64,000 nucleotides of DNA from CAMBRQ01 sp945870325 (GCF_050313795.1 NZ_JBNPMC010000004.1:1-64000); one strand, 5' to 3'; shown: positions 1 through 9,131, counted from the first letter of the stretch. Notes: generated by a model from the sequence alone, not told the origin. Translations and numbers: made by a program.

Positions 1-33
1 CTTCGTAGCAGAAGCAGCATATGATTTGGAATA

Positions 34-163
34 TAAAAAAAGACCATTATCATGACTAATCTGCCACGATAAAAGTCTTGCACATCTCATTTGATACGGA
101 TACCTCTCGGTATCGGGTGACGCTTTCAAATACACTGTGTAGTGTTTGGCTACTCCCCTTTAT
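34..163 (-). promoter_or_regulatory. yybP-ykoY (Mn2+) riboswitch with terminator
   Basis: Read on the minus strand, the segment opens with AAAGGGGAGTAGCC, contains a GCGTCACCC segment and closes with GAGATGTGCAAGAC. These are the landmark blocks I know for the manganese-sensing yybP-ykoY aptamer. It is followed by a terminator-like hairpin (AAGACTTTTAT... pairing with ...ATAATGGTCTT) and a T-run (+ strand A-run at about 34-41). The regulated gene would lie to the left of the window, probably a manganese exporter or P-type ATPase (inference). The identification is by motif only; no covariance model was run. Confidence 0.65.
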
Positions 164-205
164 CTGCTGAGTACAAATATACTACTATTCAAAAGAAATG
201 TCAAG

Positions 206-281
206 GGGGACAGGGTAAATCCAAAAAGGGACACGGCAAATTCAATTGGGGACGGGGGAAATTGAAAAAACCCCCGTCCCC
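206..281 (+). repeat. GGGGACGGGGG palindromic interspersed repeat, copy 1
   Basis: GGGGACGGGGG (248-258) pairs perfectly with CCCCCGTCCCC (271-281) across the loop AAATTGAAAAAA. It is preceded by two tracts of the form GGGACA(C/G)GG-AAAT. Copies occur at 926-983, 7882-7940 and 14040-14122. The form (short G-rich palindrome, intergenic, several copies) resembles REP elements mobilised by RAYT/Y1 transposases. No such transposase is in the window, so that link is inference. This copy ends 16 nt before the SGNH hydrolase start. Confidence 0.85.
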
Positions 282-297
282 TACCGAAGGAGAAGAG

Positions 298-903
298 ATG
301 AAGAAAATTGTATTTTTAGGTGACAGTATCACAGACGCACACCACAACCTGGGCATAGACCCAATGGGATTAGGTAACGGATATGTCCAGATGATTGCTC
401 AGAGACTGGAAGAACAGGGAGAAGATGTAAAAATATTGAATCGTGGACATGATGGTTTCACTGTTCAAGGATTGCTGCGGCTTCTTCCAAGGGATTGTAT
501 CTTTCAGAAGCCAGACGTAGTAAGTATATTGGTAGGGTGTAATGATGTTGGAGTTATGATGAATACGGGAAGAGACTTGCAGGAACAAGAATTTGCGGAG
601 AATTATGAGAGGCTTGTGGTGGAGATACAGGAAGAGACAGGGGCAGAAATTATCTGTATGGGACCGTTTATATTCCCATATCCGCAGGAATATCAGAATT
701 GGATTCCAGGGATTCTGGAGGTGGAGAAAGTTATCCAAGAGGTGACTGAGATGCGCCAGATAACATTTATGCCACTGCAGGAGGAAATGCAGAAGGCAGT
801 AGATAGGTATGGTTACCGTGCAATAACTTCAGATGGAATTCATTTGACGGAAAAGGGAAATTGGATTGTTGCTGATAGGTGGTTGGAAAAATGGACTCGG
901 TAA
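298..903 (+). CDS. SGNH/GDSL-family hydrolase
   Basis: A 201-residue cytoplasmic esterase-type protein. The SGNH blocks are visible: GDSIT (8-12, nucleophile Ser10), an NRGHDG segment near residue 49 (block II Gly), GCND (80-83, block III Asn) and DGIH (179-182, the catalytic Asp/His pair). The start is the ATG at 298, placed 7 nt after GAAGGAG; the open frame extends upstream only through the palindromic repeat, which is not coding. No signal peptide or membrane segment is seen. The substrate (acyl ester, lysophospholipid or acetylated sugar) cannot be told from sequence. It is monocistronic, with a palindromic repeat on each side. Confidence 0.88.
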   Translation: MKKIVFLGDSITDAHHNLGIDPMGLGNGYVQMIAQRLEEQGEDVKILNRGHDGFTVQGLLRLLPRDCIFQKPDVVSILVGCNDVGVMMNTGRDLQEQEFAENYERLVVEIQEETGAEIICMGPFIFPYPQEYQNWIPGILEVEKVIQEVTEMRQITFMPLQEEMQKAVDRYGYRAITSDGIHLTEKGNWIVADRWLEKWTR

Positions 904-925
904 AACAGTATCTTTTTTATCTGTA

Positions 926-983
926 AAAAGGGACAGGGCAAATTTAATTTGGGACGGGGGAAATTGAAAAAACCCCCGTCCCC
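926..983 (+). repeat. GGGGACGGGGG palindromic interspersed repeat, copy 2
   Basis: AAAAGGGACAGGGCAAAT is followed by a G-rich arm ending at 960 and CCCCCGTCCCC (973-983). The left arm has one change (TGGGACGGGGG). It lies directly between the SGNH gene and the -35 box of the trp leader and may serve as the terminator of the upstream gene, though there is no T-run. Confidence 0.85.
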
Positions 984-988
984 ACTAG

Positions 989-1017
989 TTGACATTTGAA
1001 AAGATTTGGCATATACT
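989..1017 (+). promoter_or_regulatory. Sigma-A promoter of the trp operon
   Basis: TTGACA (989-994), a 17-nt spacer, then TATACT (1012-1017). Transcription would begin near 1024 and run into the T-box leader. The -35 box is 6 nt from the end of the palindromic repeat. Confidence 0.85.
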
Positions 1018-1023
1018 ATAGTA

Positions 1024-1335
1024 AGTTGAAGTGATAATATAATAAACCGCTGAACAAGAGTAGTAAGTAAGAATATTTATTTCCAGAGAGTTGCCAAATG
1101 GTGGAAAGGCAGCAATAAGAGTTTTTGCCGAATGGACTTGTGAGGGCAGCCTGAAACCGAAGATTCGATATGAAACCGGGAGTAGACGCTGACGGGATTC
1201 TCGCCCGTTACCAAGGAGATGTGTATGTTAGTACATAAAAAGAGTGGTCAATATATCGGCAATATGGGTGGTACCGCAGAAGTCAGATTTTAAGCTTTTG
1301 TCCCTTGAGAGGGGCAGGAGCTTTTTCTTTTGCAG
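1024..1335 (+). promoter_or_regulatory. Tryptophan T-box leader with attenuator
   Basis: This T-box riboswitch senses uncharged tRNA-Trp and controls read-through into the trp operon. Visible parts are the stem I motif AGAGAGTTGCC (from about 1084), a specifier loop GAA-TGG-A with Trp codon TGG at 1133-1135, and the antiterminator T-box GGGTGGTACCGC at 1266-1277. The terminator has its left arm near AAGCTTTTGTCCC (about 1291), pairs with GGGGCAGGAGCTT, and ends in TTTTCTTTT. Codon and operon agree on tryptophan. Confidence 0.92.
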
Positions 1336-1428
1336 TGAACTAGAAAGAATAACCTCTTTACATACACGCCAGATTATAGCAACAAGATTCATAACATCAA
1401 AATTCATAACACTAAGGAGGACGAAGAT

Positions 1429-2885
1429 ATGTATCCAGATTGCGATGAGATTGTAAGATTAGCACCGGACTATGACATCATTCCGGTATGCCGGGAGATT
1501 TACGCAGATGTAATTACACCGATTACCCTATTACGGAAGATTGCGGCAATCAGCAAACGCTTTTATTTATTAGAAAGTGTGGAAGGCGGCGAAAAATGGG
1601 GACGTTATTCCTTCCTGGGATATGACCCGATTATGCGTGTATCTTGTACCTGTGAAAAAGTCACGATTGAACAGAACGGAGAAGAAAGGACTGTCATGGC
1701 GGATCAGCCGATGGAGGTCATCCGTGAAATCATGAAGGATTATAAAGCACCCAAATTAAAAGGGCTGCCACCATTCACGGGCGGATTCGTAGGGTATTTT
1801 GCCTACGCTATGATCGGATATGCAGAACCAAAACTGAAGATCAAAAAGGAACATTCAATGATTATGATTTGATGTTGTTTGATAAAGTGATTGCATATGA
1901 TCATTTGAAGCAGAAGATCAGCATTATTGTGAATATGAGAACGGATAAGGTCATGGAGAATTATGGCAAAGCAACAGCACAGATCCAGGATATTGCGAAT
2001 GTAATACGTAGTTCAGAAGCAGCAAGAATCCCGGTGTCTGACAGTAAGATAAATTTCACTTGCAACGTCAGCAAAGAAGATTACTGTCGGATGGTTGAAA
2101 GAACGAAAGAATACATTGTGGATGGGGATATCTTCCAGGCGGTAATCTCAAGGCAGTTCTCCAGTCCATATGAGGGAAGTTTAATTAATCCATACCGGGT
2201 ACTTCGAACCACGAATCCATCTCCATACATGGTGTACATGAACATTGATGATGACGAACTTATAAGTACCTCTCCGGAGACGCTGGTGCGGCTTCAGGAC
2301 GGAAGGCTTACCACATTCCCGGTAGCGGGCTCCAGACCGAGAGGTAAGACGGAGGAAGAAGATAAGAGGCTTGAGAAAGATCTTCTGGCAGATGAGAAAG
2401 AGTTGTCAGAGCACAATATGCTAGTGGATTTGGGAAGAAATGATCTTGGCAGGATCTCGAATTATGATTCTGTGGAGGTTACAGAATATATGATGATCCA
2501 CCGATACTCCAAGATTATGCATATCTGTTCCCAAGTGGAAGGAGATATCCGGGATGACTGTGATGCATTAAGCGCAATTGAAGCAATGCTTCCGGCAGGA
2601 ACGCTTTCCGGGGCGCCGAAGATTCGAGCCTGTGAGATTATTGAGGAAATGGAACAGGAAGAGAGAGGAATCTATGGAGGAGCATTGGGATATCTTGATT
2701 TTACCGGCAATATGGATACCTGTATTGCAATACGGATGGCAGTCAAAAAAGATGGCAAAGTCTACGTGCAGGCAGGCGGCGGAATCGTTGCAGACAGTGT
2801 GCCGGAGAATGAATATGAAGAATCCGCCAACAAAGCGGCAGCAGTGATGAATGCAATCCAATCCGCAAAGGAGGTATTGGAATAA
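1429..2885 (+). pseudogene. trpE: trpE, anthranilate synthase component I, with single-base frameshift
   Basis: Chorismate to anthranilate, large subunit, partnered by TrpG. The first frame (1429-1872) gives the N-terminal 140 or so residues and then stops at TGA 1870-1872. The remainder, from FNDYDLMLFDKV onward, continues in the +2 frame to the stop at 2885. The break is at about 1852-1856 (GAACATTCAATGAT): one extra T would restore an unbroken protein of about 485 residues, the normal TrpE length. The C-terminal part has typical chorismate-binding motifs (SPETLVRL, PVAGSRPRG, GTLSGAPKIRA, ERGIYGGALGY). ATG 1429 follows AAGGAGG. Either a real null mutation or a base lost in sequencing; the intact downstream genes favour an error or a very recent lesion. 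Confidence 0.9.
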
Positions 2886-3454
2886 TGATACTTTTAATCG
2901 ATAATTACGATAGTTTTTCTTATAATCTGGTTCAATTGGCCGGAAGTATCTGCCCGGATATTCGGGTGATAAGAAATGATGAGAAGACGGTGGAAGAGAT
3001 CGAGGCGATGAAGCCAGACCATATCATCTTATCGCCGGGACCTGGATATCCGAAAGATGCAGGAGTCTGCGAAGAAGTAGTACGGAAATTACAGGGCAAG
3101 ATACCGATTCTTGGTGTGTGCTTGGGGCATCAGGCAATCTGTGAGGCATATGGCGGAAAGATTGCACATGCGAAGCAGTTAATGCATGGAAAGAAAAGTC
3201 GAATCAGGATTGATGTCAGCAGCCCAATCTTTCAAGGGATGGAAGAGGAAATGGACGCTGCAAGATATCATTCTCTTGCGACAGTAAAAGAAGAGATGCC
3301 AGAAGAACTATACATTATTGCTACGGCAGAGGATGGAGAAATAATGGCAGTTCAGCATAAGGTCTATCCGGTATATGGTCTGCAATTTCATCCGGAATCC
3401 ATTCTTACCCCGGATGGGAGAACAATTCTTAAGAACTTTTTGAAAATTAATTGA
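2885..3454 (+). CDS. trpG: Anthranilate synthase component II (glutamine amidotransferase)
   Basis: A 189-residue class I glutamine amidotransferase that supplies ammonia to TrpE. It shows the oxyanion segment LSPGPGYPKDAG (49-60), nucleophile Cys79 in GVCLGHQAI, and the catalytic HPE triad (His169, Glu171). Its ATG overlaps the trpE stop by one base (TAATG), so it is probably translationally coupled to trpE, which matters because trpE is frameshifted. It is not fused to TrpD, unlike in enterics. Confidence 0.95.
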   Translation: MILLIDNYDSFSYNLVQLAGSICPDIRVIRNDEKTVEEIEAMKPDHIILSPGPGYPKDAGVCEEVVRKLQGKIPILGVCLGHQAICEAYGGKIAHAKQLMHGKKSRIRIDVSSPIFQGMEEEMDAARYHSLATVKEEMPEELYIIATAEDGEIMAVQHKVYPVYGLQFHPESILTPDGRTILKNFLKIN

Positions 3455-3483
3455 CAGTTTTAGCGAGAAAAGGAGAAGTAATC

Positions 3484-4515
3484 ATGATTAGAGAAGCAAT
3501 TGCAAAATTATCAAAAAAAGAAGACCTGACATATGAAGAAGCAAGAGGTGTTATGGAAGAAATGATGGATGGCACTGCTACCCAGGCGCAGATGGGCGGA
3601 TTCTTGATGGCACTCAGCATGCAAGGCGAGACCATTGATGAAATCACAGCATTTGCAACGGTTATGAGAGAAAAAGGAATCAAGATTCAGCCAGAGCGGG
3701 AAGTAATCGACAGCGTGGGTACAGGCGGCGATCAGGTGGGAACATTCAATATATCGACAACTTCCGCGTTCATTGTAGCAGCAGGCGGGGTTCCGGTGGC
3801 AAAACACGGCAACCGCAGCGTTTCCAGTAAGAGCGGAGCGGCAGATGTGTTAGAAAAGTTGGGCATTCAAGTGGCGCTGACGGCAGAACAGAATGAAAAA
3901 GTTCTCAACGACACAGGTATCTGCTTTATGTTTGCGCCAGTGTACCATTCTTCTATGAAGTATGCAGCACCAGTCAGAAAAGAATTGGGTGTGCGTACAG
4001 TATTTAATATCCTTGGACCGCTTTCCAATCCGGCAGGAGCAACCATGCAGCTGCTTGGCGTATATGATAAGAAATTGGCAAAACCAATGGCACAGGTGCT
4101 GGCGAATCTGGGGGTTACCCGCGGCGTAGCTGTCTGCGGAGAAGACGGGTTAGATGAGATTACGTTGACAGGAGAGACACAGGTACACGAGATTCGATTC
4201 GGAGAAATAACCTCTTATACAATTACGCCGGAACAGTTCGGTTTGGAGAGATGTCCGCTTGACGAGTTGATTGGCGGTTCTCCGGAAGAAAATGCGCAGA
4301 TTACGATGGATATCCTAAGTGGAAAAGAAACCGGAGCAAAGCGAGATGTCGTACTTATGAATGCAGGTATGAGCCTTTACCTTGGAATTGATGGAATCAC
4401 GTTGGCAGACGGAATCAAGATGGCTCAGGAAATGATTGACAGCGGCAAGGCAATGGAGAAATATAAAGAATTCTGTGCGGCTACCCAAAAAGCAGCCAGG
4501 GAGGCATCAGTATGA
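3484..4515 (+). CDS. trpD: Anthranilate phosphoribosyltransferase
   Basis: Transfers the phosphoribosyl group of PRPP to anthranilate. It has 343 residues, the usual length. PRPP-binding GTGGD is near residue 80, followed by NIST and KHGNRSVSSKSGAADVLE, all diagnostic. The ATG at 3484 is preferred over an upstream TTG at 3451 because it follows AAAAGGAGAAGTAATC with good spacing and begins the conserved MIREAIAKL. It ends in an ATGA overlap with trpC. Confidence 0.95.
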   Translation: MIREAIAKLSKKEDLTYEEARGVMEEMMDGTATQAQMGGFLMALSMQGETIDEITAFATVMREKGIKIQPEREVIDSVGTGGDQVGTFNISTTSAFIVAAGGVPVAKHGNRSVSSKSGAADVLEKLGIQVALTAEQNEKVLNDTGICFMFAPVYHSSMKYAAPVRKELGVRTVFNILGPLSNPAGATMQLLGVYDKKLAKPMAQVLANLGVTRGVAVCGEDGLDEITLTGETQVHEIRFGEITSYTITPEQFGLERCPLDELIGGSPEENAQITMDILSGKETGAKRDVVLMNAGMSLYLGIDGITLADGIKMAQEMIDSGKAMEKYKEFCAATQKAAREASV

Positions 4516-5291
4516 TCTTAGATAGAATTGCGGCAGATACAAAGATCCGGGTGGAAAAAGCGAAAAGAAAAGTTCCGTTTTCAGAGATTCGAAGACAGGC
4601 AATGGAGATGAATCCGAATACTGGATTCCCATTTGAAGAGCGGCTGAAACAGCCGGGAATCCATTATATCTGTGAGGTGAAGAAAGCATCGCCTTCAAAA
4701 GGAGTGATTGCTGAAGACTTTCCTTATCTGGAGATTGCGAAGGAATATGAGCAGGCGAAGGCGACAGCAATCTCCTGCCTGACAGAGCCAAAGTATTTTC
4801 AGGGAAAGAATGAGTATCTGGAAGAGATTGCAAAAGAAGTGAATATTCCGGTGCTGCGGAAAGATTTTACCATAGACGAGTACATGATCTATGAAGCCAA
4901 AGTGTTGGGGGCTGATGTCGTGCTTCTGATCTGTGCGCTTTTGGATACAGAGACGCTGAAACGGTATCTGAACATCTGTAATCGTCTGGGGCTGTCGGCA
5001 CTGGTGGAGGCACATGATGAGGAAGAGATGCAGTCGGCGATCGTGGCCGGAGCAAGAGTAATCGGTGTAAATAACCGGAACCTGAAAGACTTTACTGTGG
5101 ATATTAATAATAGTATCCGTTTACGGAACCTTGCGCCTAAAGAAGTACTGTTCGTGGCTGAAAGTGGAATTAAGACTCCTGACGATATTGAAGCACTTCG
5201 AAAAGCAGGGGTGAACGGCGTGCTGATTGGGGAGACGCTGATGCGAAGTACTGATAAAAAGGCAATGTTGGAAGTACTGAACGGAAGTTAG
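4512..5291 (+). CDS. trpC: Indole-3-glycerol-phosphate synthase
   Basis: A 259-residue TIM-barrel enzyme converting carboxyphenylaminodeoxyribulose phosphate to indole-3-glycerol phosphate. Catalytic blocks are in order: CEVKKASPSKG (Lys), LRKDF (Lys), ALVEAHDEEE (Glu), NNRNLKDF (Asn) and AESGI (Ser), with phosphate-binding GVLIGETLM at the end. It is a stand-alone TrpC, separate from TrpF. The start codon overlaps the trpD stop by 4 nt. Confidence 0.95.
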   Translation: MILDRIAADTKIRVEKAKRKVPFSEIRRQAMEMNPNTGFPFEERLKQPGIHYICEVKKASPSKGVIAEDFPYLEIAKEYEQAKATAISCLTEPKYFQGKNEYLEEIAKEVNIPVLRKDFTIDEYMIYEAKVLGADVVLLICALLDTETLKRYLNICNRLGLSALVEAHDEEEMQSAIVAGARVIGVNNRNLKDFTVDINNSIRLRNLAPKEVLFVAESGIKTPDDIEALRKAGVNGVLIGETLMRSTDKKAMLEVLNGS

Positions 5292-5303
5292 AAGGTGACA
5301 AGT

Positions 5304-5927
5304 ATGGGGAAGACGAAGATAAAGATCTGCGGGCTGAAACGGCCGGAAGATATACAGATAGCCAATTCTTTAAAGTTGGATTACGTTGGATTCGTATTTG
5401 CCAAAAGCAGCAGACAGATAACTGAGAAGATAGCGGATTCACTTCGGGAACAACTGCTGCCGGAGATTCCTGCAGTCGGAGTATTTGTTCGGGAACCGAT
5501 TGCACGGATCGCCAGGCTGTGTAAAGAACAGATTATCCAGATGATTCAACTTCACGGAGAAGAAGATGAAGAATATATAAAGCGGCTTCGGCAAGAAGTG
5601 CCGGATATACCGATGATCAGAGCGGTACGGGTAAGATCTGGGGAACAGATTCTGGAAGCAGAGAAGATGGACTGTGAATATCTGCTTCTGGATACTTATA
5701 TCAAAGGCACTTATGGAGGAAGTGGGCAGCAGTTTGATAAGCGCCTGATTCCGAGGCTCGAGAAACCATATTTCCTGGCAGGAGGTTTAGATGCCGAGAA
5801 TGTACGGGAGAATATTGAAGCCTGCCATCCTTATGCGGTAGACGTAAGCAGTGCGGTAGAAACGGATGGAATCAAAGATGCGGTTAAGATACAGAATTTT
5901 ATAGAAAGGGTAAGAAGTCATGAGTAG
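5304..5927 (+). CDS. trpF: Phosphoribosylanthranilate isomerase
   Basis: A 207-residue TIM barrel performing the Amadori rearrangement of phosphoribosylanthranilate. Catalytic Cys lies in KICGLKRPED near the N-terminus; catalytic Asp is probably in LLLDTY, followed by GGSGQQFD, the phosphate-binding FLAGGLDAENV, and AVDVSSAVE at the C-terminus. ATG 5304 is chosen over GTG 5295 because GAAGGTG lies just upstream. It overlaps trpB by 8 nt. Confidence 0.94.
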   Translation: MGKTKIKICGLKRPEDIQIANSLKLDYVGFVFAKSSRQITEKIADSLREQLLPEIPAVGVFVREPIARIARLCKEQIIQMIQLHGEEDEEYIKRLRQEVPDIPMIRAVRVRSGEQILEAEKMDCEYLLLDTYIKGTYGGSGQQFDKRLIPRLEKPYFLAGGLDAENVRENIEACHPYAVDVSSAVETDGIKDAVKIQNFIERVRSHE

Positions 5928-7107
5928 AAAAGGAAGATTTGGACAATATGGAGGGCAATTTGTTCCGGAGACACTGATGAATGCAGTAAATGAAGTAGAA
6001 GAAGCATATGAGAAGTATAAAAATGACCCGGAATTCAACCGGGAACTGGATGATCTGTTGAAGAATTATGCAGGACGTCCATCATTGCTATATGAAGCAA
6101 AGAAGATGACAAGAGACTTGGGCGGAGCGAAGATCTATCTGAAACGGGAAGATCTGAACCATACAGGTGCCCATAAGATCAATAATGTATTGGGGCAGGT
6201 GCTTCTGGCGAAGAAGATGGGCAAGACGCGTGTCATCGCGGAAACCGGAGCCGGACAGCATGGCGTGGCAACCGCTACTGCTGCAGCCCTGATGGATATG
6301 GAATGTGAGATCTACATGGGCAAAGAAGATACAGACCGGCAGGCGCTGAATGTGTACAGAATGGAACTTTTAGGGGCGAAGGTACATCCGGTAACGACTG
6401 GTACGATGACCTTAAAAGATGCGGTAAATGAGACGATGAGAGAATGGGCAAGCCGGATGGACGATACCTTATATGTATTAGGTTCCGTAATGGGGCCACA
6501 TCCATTTCCAACGATTGTCAGGGATTTCCAGAAGGTAATTGGCAAGGAGATTAAGGAACAGATGCTTGAGAAGGAAGGACGTCTTCCGGATGCAGTGATA
6601 GCATGTGTAGGCGGCGGCAGCAATGCAATGGGAGCCTTCTATGAATTTATCCCGGATCAGGAAGTGCAGTTGATCGGATGTGAGGCGGCTGGATTGGGAG
6701 TAGATACAGAGAAACATGCGGCAACGGTTGCAAGAGGAACGGAAGGCATCTTCCATGGAATGAAGTCGCTGTTCTGCCAGAATGAGGATGGACAGATTGC
6801 TCCTGTGTACTCGATTTCCGCTGGGCTTGATTATCCGGGCATCGGACCGGAACATGCTATGCTGGCAGCAGAAGGACGGGCACAGTATGTACCGATTACA
6901 GATGAAGAGGCAGTGGCAGCGTTCGAATATCTGTCCAGAATGGAAGGAATTATCCCGGCAGTAGAGAGTGCCCATGCGGTTGCCTATGCAAGAAAACTGG
7001 CACCAACCATGCCAAAGGATAAGATTATTGTTGTCAATATCTCAGGACGCGGCGATAAAGATGTGGCGGCTATAGCAAGATACAGAGGAGTGGAGATCTA
7101 TGAATAA
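5920..7107 (+). CDS. trpB: Tryptophan synthase beta subunit
   Basis: A 395-residue PLP enzyme condensing indole with serine. It is the TrpB1 type, starting with GRFGQYGGQFVPETLM. The PLP lysine is Lys86 in NHTGAHKINN. The phosphate-binding GGGSNAMG and the late SAGLDYPGIGPEH and ESAHA blocks are intact. The start overlaps trpF by 8 nt and the end overlaps trpA by 8 nt, so the operon is tightly coupled. Confidence 0.96.
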   Translation: MSRKGRFGQYGGQFVPETLMNAVNEVEEAYEKYKNDPEFNRELDDLLKNYAGRPSLLYEAKKMTRDLGGAKIYLKREDLNHTGAHKINNVLGQVLLAKKMGKTRVIAETGAGQHGVATATAAALMDMECEIYMGKEDTDRQALNVYRMELLGAKVHPVTTGTMTLKDAVNETMREWASRMDDTLYVLGSVMGPHPFPTIVRDFQKVIGKEIKEQMLEKEGRLPDAVIACVGGGSNAMGAFYEFIPDQEVQLIGCEAAGLGVDTEKHAATVARGTEGIFHGMKSLFCQNEDGQIAPVYSISAGLDYPGIGPEHAMLAAEGRAQYVPITDEEAVAAFEYLSRMEGIIPAVESAHAVAYARKLAPTMPKDKIIVVNISGRGDKDVAAIARYRGVEIYE

Positions 7108-7876
7108 GATATGTGAAGCATTTGAAAATAAAAAAGCATTTATTCCATTTATTACCGGAGGCGATCCGTCGCTTAAAGTGACGCAGGAATTACTCGTTGC
7201 CATGCAGGAGGCAGGAGCGGACCTGATAGAAATCGGTATCCCGTTTTCCGATCCGATTGCAGAAGGCCCGGTAATCCAGGAAGCAGATGAGCGCGCGTTG
7301 CGCGGGGGATGTACAACGGATCAATTATTTGACGCAGTAAAAGAGGTGCGTGACCAGATTCATGTTCCACTGGTGTTCATGACTTATATCAATGCGATTT
7401 ATACCTATGGAAGAGAACGTTTTATGAAGAGGTGCGTAGAATGTGGAATGGCGGGAGTCATCGTGCCGGATATGCCTTATGAGGAAAAGGGAGAACTGGC
7501 AGATGTATGCCGGGAATATGGAATCGAACTGGTATCCTTGATCGCACCAACCTCAGAGGAGAGGATTCAGATGATCGCGAAAGAAGCAGAAGGCTTCCTG
7601 TATTGCGTGTCTTCTTTGGGAGTAACTGGTGTCAGGAGTGAGATTACTACTAATATTAAAGAAATGATTGATAAGGTTCGGGAAGTGACGGATATCCCTT
7701 GTGCTGTTGGATTCGGCATCTCAACGCCCCAGCAGGCAAAAGAGATGGCGGCGGCTTCAGATGGCGCAATCGTGGGGTCTGCGATTGTGAGAATTATAGC
7801 AGAGCATGGTGAAGAGTGCGTGCCTTATGTGGCAGAGTATGTCAAGAGCATGAAAGAGGCTGTGATGGAGGCGTAA
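7100..7876 (+). CDS. trpA: Tryptophan synthase alpha subunit
   Basis: A 258-residue TIM barrel cleaving indole-3-glycerol phosphate to indole, which channels to TrpB. Visible are FITGGDPS near residue 18, catalytic Glu44 in DLIEIGIPFSDP, the catalytic Asp in VIVPDMPYEE near residue 125, and phosphate-binding GFGIS and GAIVGSAIV. It is the last gene of the trp operon. No classical terminator follows; a palindromic repeat lies 6 nt after the stop. Confidence 0.96.
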   Translation: MNKICEAFENKKAFIPFITGGDPSLKVTQELLVAMQEAGADLIEIGIPFSDPIAEGPVIQEADERALRGGCTTDQLFDAVKEVRDQIHVPLVFMTYINAIYTYGRERFMKRCVECGMAGVIVPDMPYEEKGELADVCREYGIELVSLIAPTSEERIQMIAKEAEGFLYCVSSLGVTGVRSEITTNIKEMIDKVREVTDIPCAVGFGISTPQQAKEMAAASDGAIVGSAIVRIIAEHGEECVPYVAEYVKSMKEAVMEA

Positions 7877-7881
7877 GAAAT

Positions 7882-7940
7882 AAAAAGGGACACGGCAAAT
7901 CCAATTGGGGATGGGGGAAATTGAAAAAACCCCCGTCCCC
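7882..7940 (+). repeat. GGGGACGGGGG palindromic interspersed repeat, copy 3
   Basis: AAAAAGGGACACGGCAAAT is followed by GGGGATGGGGG and CCCCCGTCCCC (right arm ending at 7940). One base in the left arm (AT for AC) makes a G-T pair. It sits between the trpA stop and the -35 box of the next promoter, the same arrangement as copy 2. Confidence 0.85.
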
Positions 7941-7942
7941 TC

Positions 7943-7971
7943 TTGACAAAATTGTTCAAATACGTTAGCAT
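7943..7971 (+). promoter_or_regulatory. Sigma-A promoter of the tyrosine T-box operon
   Basis: TTGACA (7943-7948), 17-nt spacer, TAGCAT (7966-7971). The -35 starts 3 nt after the palindromic repeat. Transcription start is expected near 7978. Confidence 0.75.
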
Positions 7972-7978
7972 TCTATTC

Positions 7979-8305
7979 AAATGAATATTAAACAGACATA
8001 TATATAGAACAAAGGCTTGGAAAAGAAGAAGTAGTAATCCTTACACCCATACAGAAAGCTGCCGGCCGATGAGAGGCGCATGAAGGAATTGATTATGAAT
8101 ACATCTTGGAGCTGCACACCGAACAGAGATGCTTCCCCAATATATTCCGGGAAGCAAGGCAAGTAGGCTGTGACGGAAGGCACACGTTACTGTGCATGGG
8201 TTGTGAACGCGCAACTTAAAGAGGCTGGCAATGTGAGTTGCCGGTAAAACAAGGTGGTACCACGGTATATATCCGTCCTTATCGTATGATAAGGGCGGTT
8301 TTTGA
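7979..8305 (+). promoter_or_regulatory. Tyrosine T-box leader with attenuator
   Basis: Specifier loop GAA-TAC-A places a Tyr codon at 8100-8102. The T-box sequence AAGGTGGTACCACG is at 8251-8264. The terminator stem CCGTCCTTATC (8273 on) pairs with GATAAGGGCGG and is followed by a short T-run. Read-through would transcribe the DUF3267 gene and then tyrS, so the tRNA-Tyr specificity matches the synthetase two genes downstream. Confidence 0.9.
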
Positions 8306-8347
8306 TTCTATTCGTTTTTTGCAGGATGTAGCGGGAGGTGAGACGAT

Positions 8348-8983
8348 ATGGCAAAAAAGAAGAAAGAAGAGAAGATCAGCCCTGCCAAGCAAAAGATCAT
8401 AGACAATTATAGACAGCAACGGGAAAATTATCTGGAGCAAGGGTACGAAGAGAAGCAGGAGATCATTTCTGTTGTGAAAGCGAATGTCATGGCATTCGTA
8501 ACGGCTGGACCGTTCGTGGTTCTCGGGATTATCATCTGGATATTGACTCAGAGAGAAGGCAGAGGGATTATCTCTATTCAGAATTATTTCATCTTTCTAG
8601 TCCTGTTCTTGGTATGCATTTTTGTTCATGAATTGCTTCATGGAGTAGGCTGGTTTTCATGGACGAAGGGGAGATGGAAGAGCATCTATCTTGGAGTAAT
8701 GTGGGAATATATGACGCCATACTGCCATTGTAAGGAGCCGCTGAAGCCAAAAGAATACCTGCTCGGAGTCCTGACTCCATTTCTGATTCTGGGAATCGGA
8801 GGATATATTGCAGCATGGGTAACAGGAAGTTATCTTTTGCTATTGCTGAGCCTGTTTAATATATTCGCTGCCGGAGGGGATACTACGATTGCATGTATGG
8901 AATTAAAGTATCTGAATCGGGATGACTGTTATATTCTTGATCATCCAACAGATTGCGGATTTGTAGCATTTATTAAGAGATAA
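8348..8983 (+). CDS. DUF3267 family zincin-like membrane protein
   Basis: A 211-residue membrane protein with a Lys-rich cytoplasmic N-terminus, about four hydrophobic segments (near 49-66, 80-97, 137-155 and 158-175) and the metalloprotease-like motif HELLH (His94, Glu95, His98) inside a membrane segment. DUF3267 is annotated as a putative zincin peptidase family; the HExxH is seen here, catalytic activity is not proven. A later Asp in GGDTTIACMEL could be a further ligand. ATG 8348 follows GGGAGGTGAGACGAT. It is the first gene after the tyrosine T-box, which is odd for such a protein. Confidence 0.75.
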   Translation: MAKKKKEEKISPAKQKIIDNYRQQRENYLEQGYEEKQEIISVVKANVMAFVTAGPFVVLGIIIWILTQREGRGIISIQNYFIFLVLFLVCIFVHELLHGVGWFSWTKGRWKSIYLGVMWEYMTPYCHCKEPLKPKEYLLGVLTPFLILGIGGYIAAWVTGSYLLLLLSLFNIFAAGGDTTIACMELKYLNRDDCYILDHPTDCGFVAFIKR

Positions 8984-9131
8984 TCATTAATTAAGAAGTC
9001 ATAAAGGAACATTACGATGGGATACCTTGTCGGACGAGATGCAGGAATCTATTGACGCATTTGCGTGGGGGATATTGCAAAATGTCCGAATGAGTATAGA
9101 GATGAAAAAGATAAGAAAGGAAGATGATATC

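Noticed and set aside
8984..9131. Separate small gene between the DUF3267 gene and tyrS
   Set aside because: The open frame is only the upstream extension of tyrS; it lacks a ribosome site and conserved sequence.
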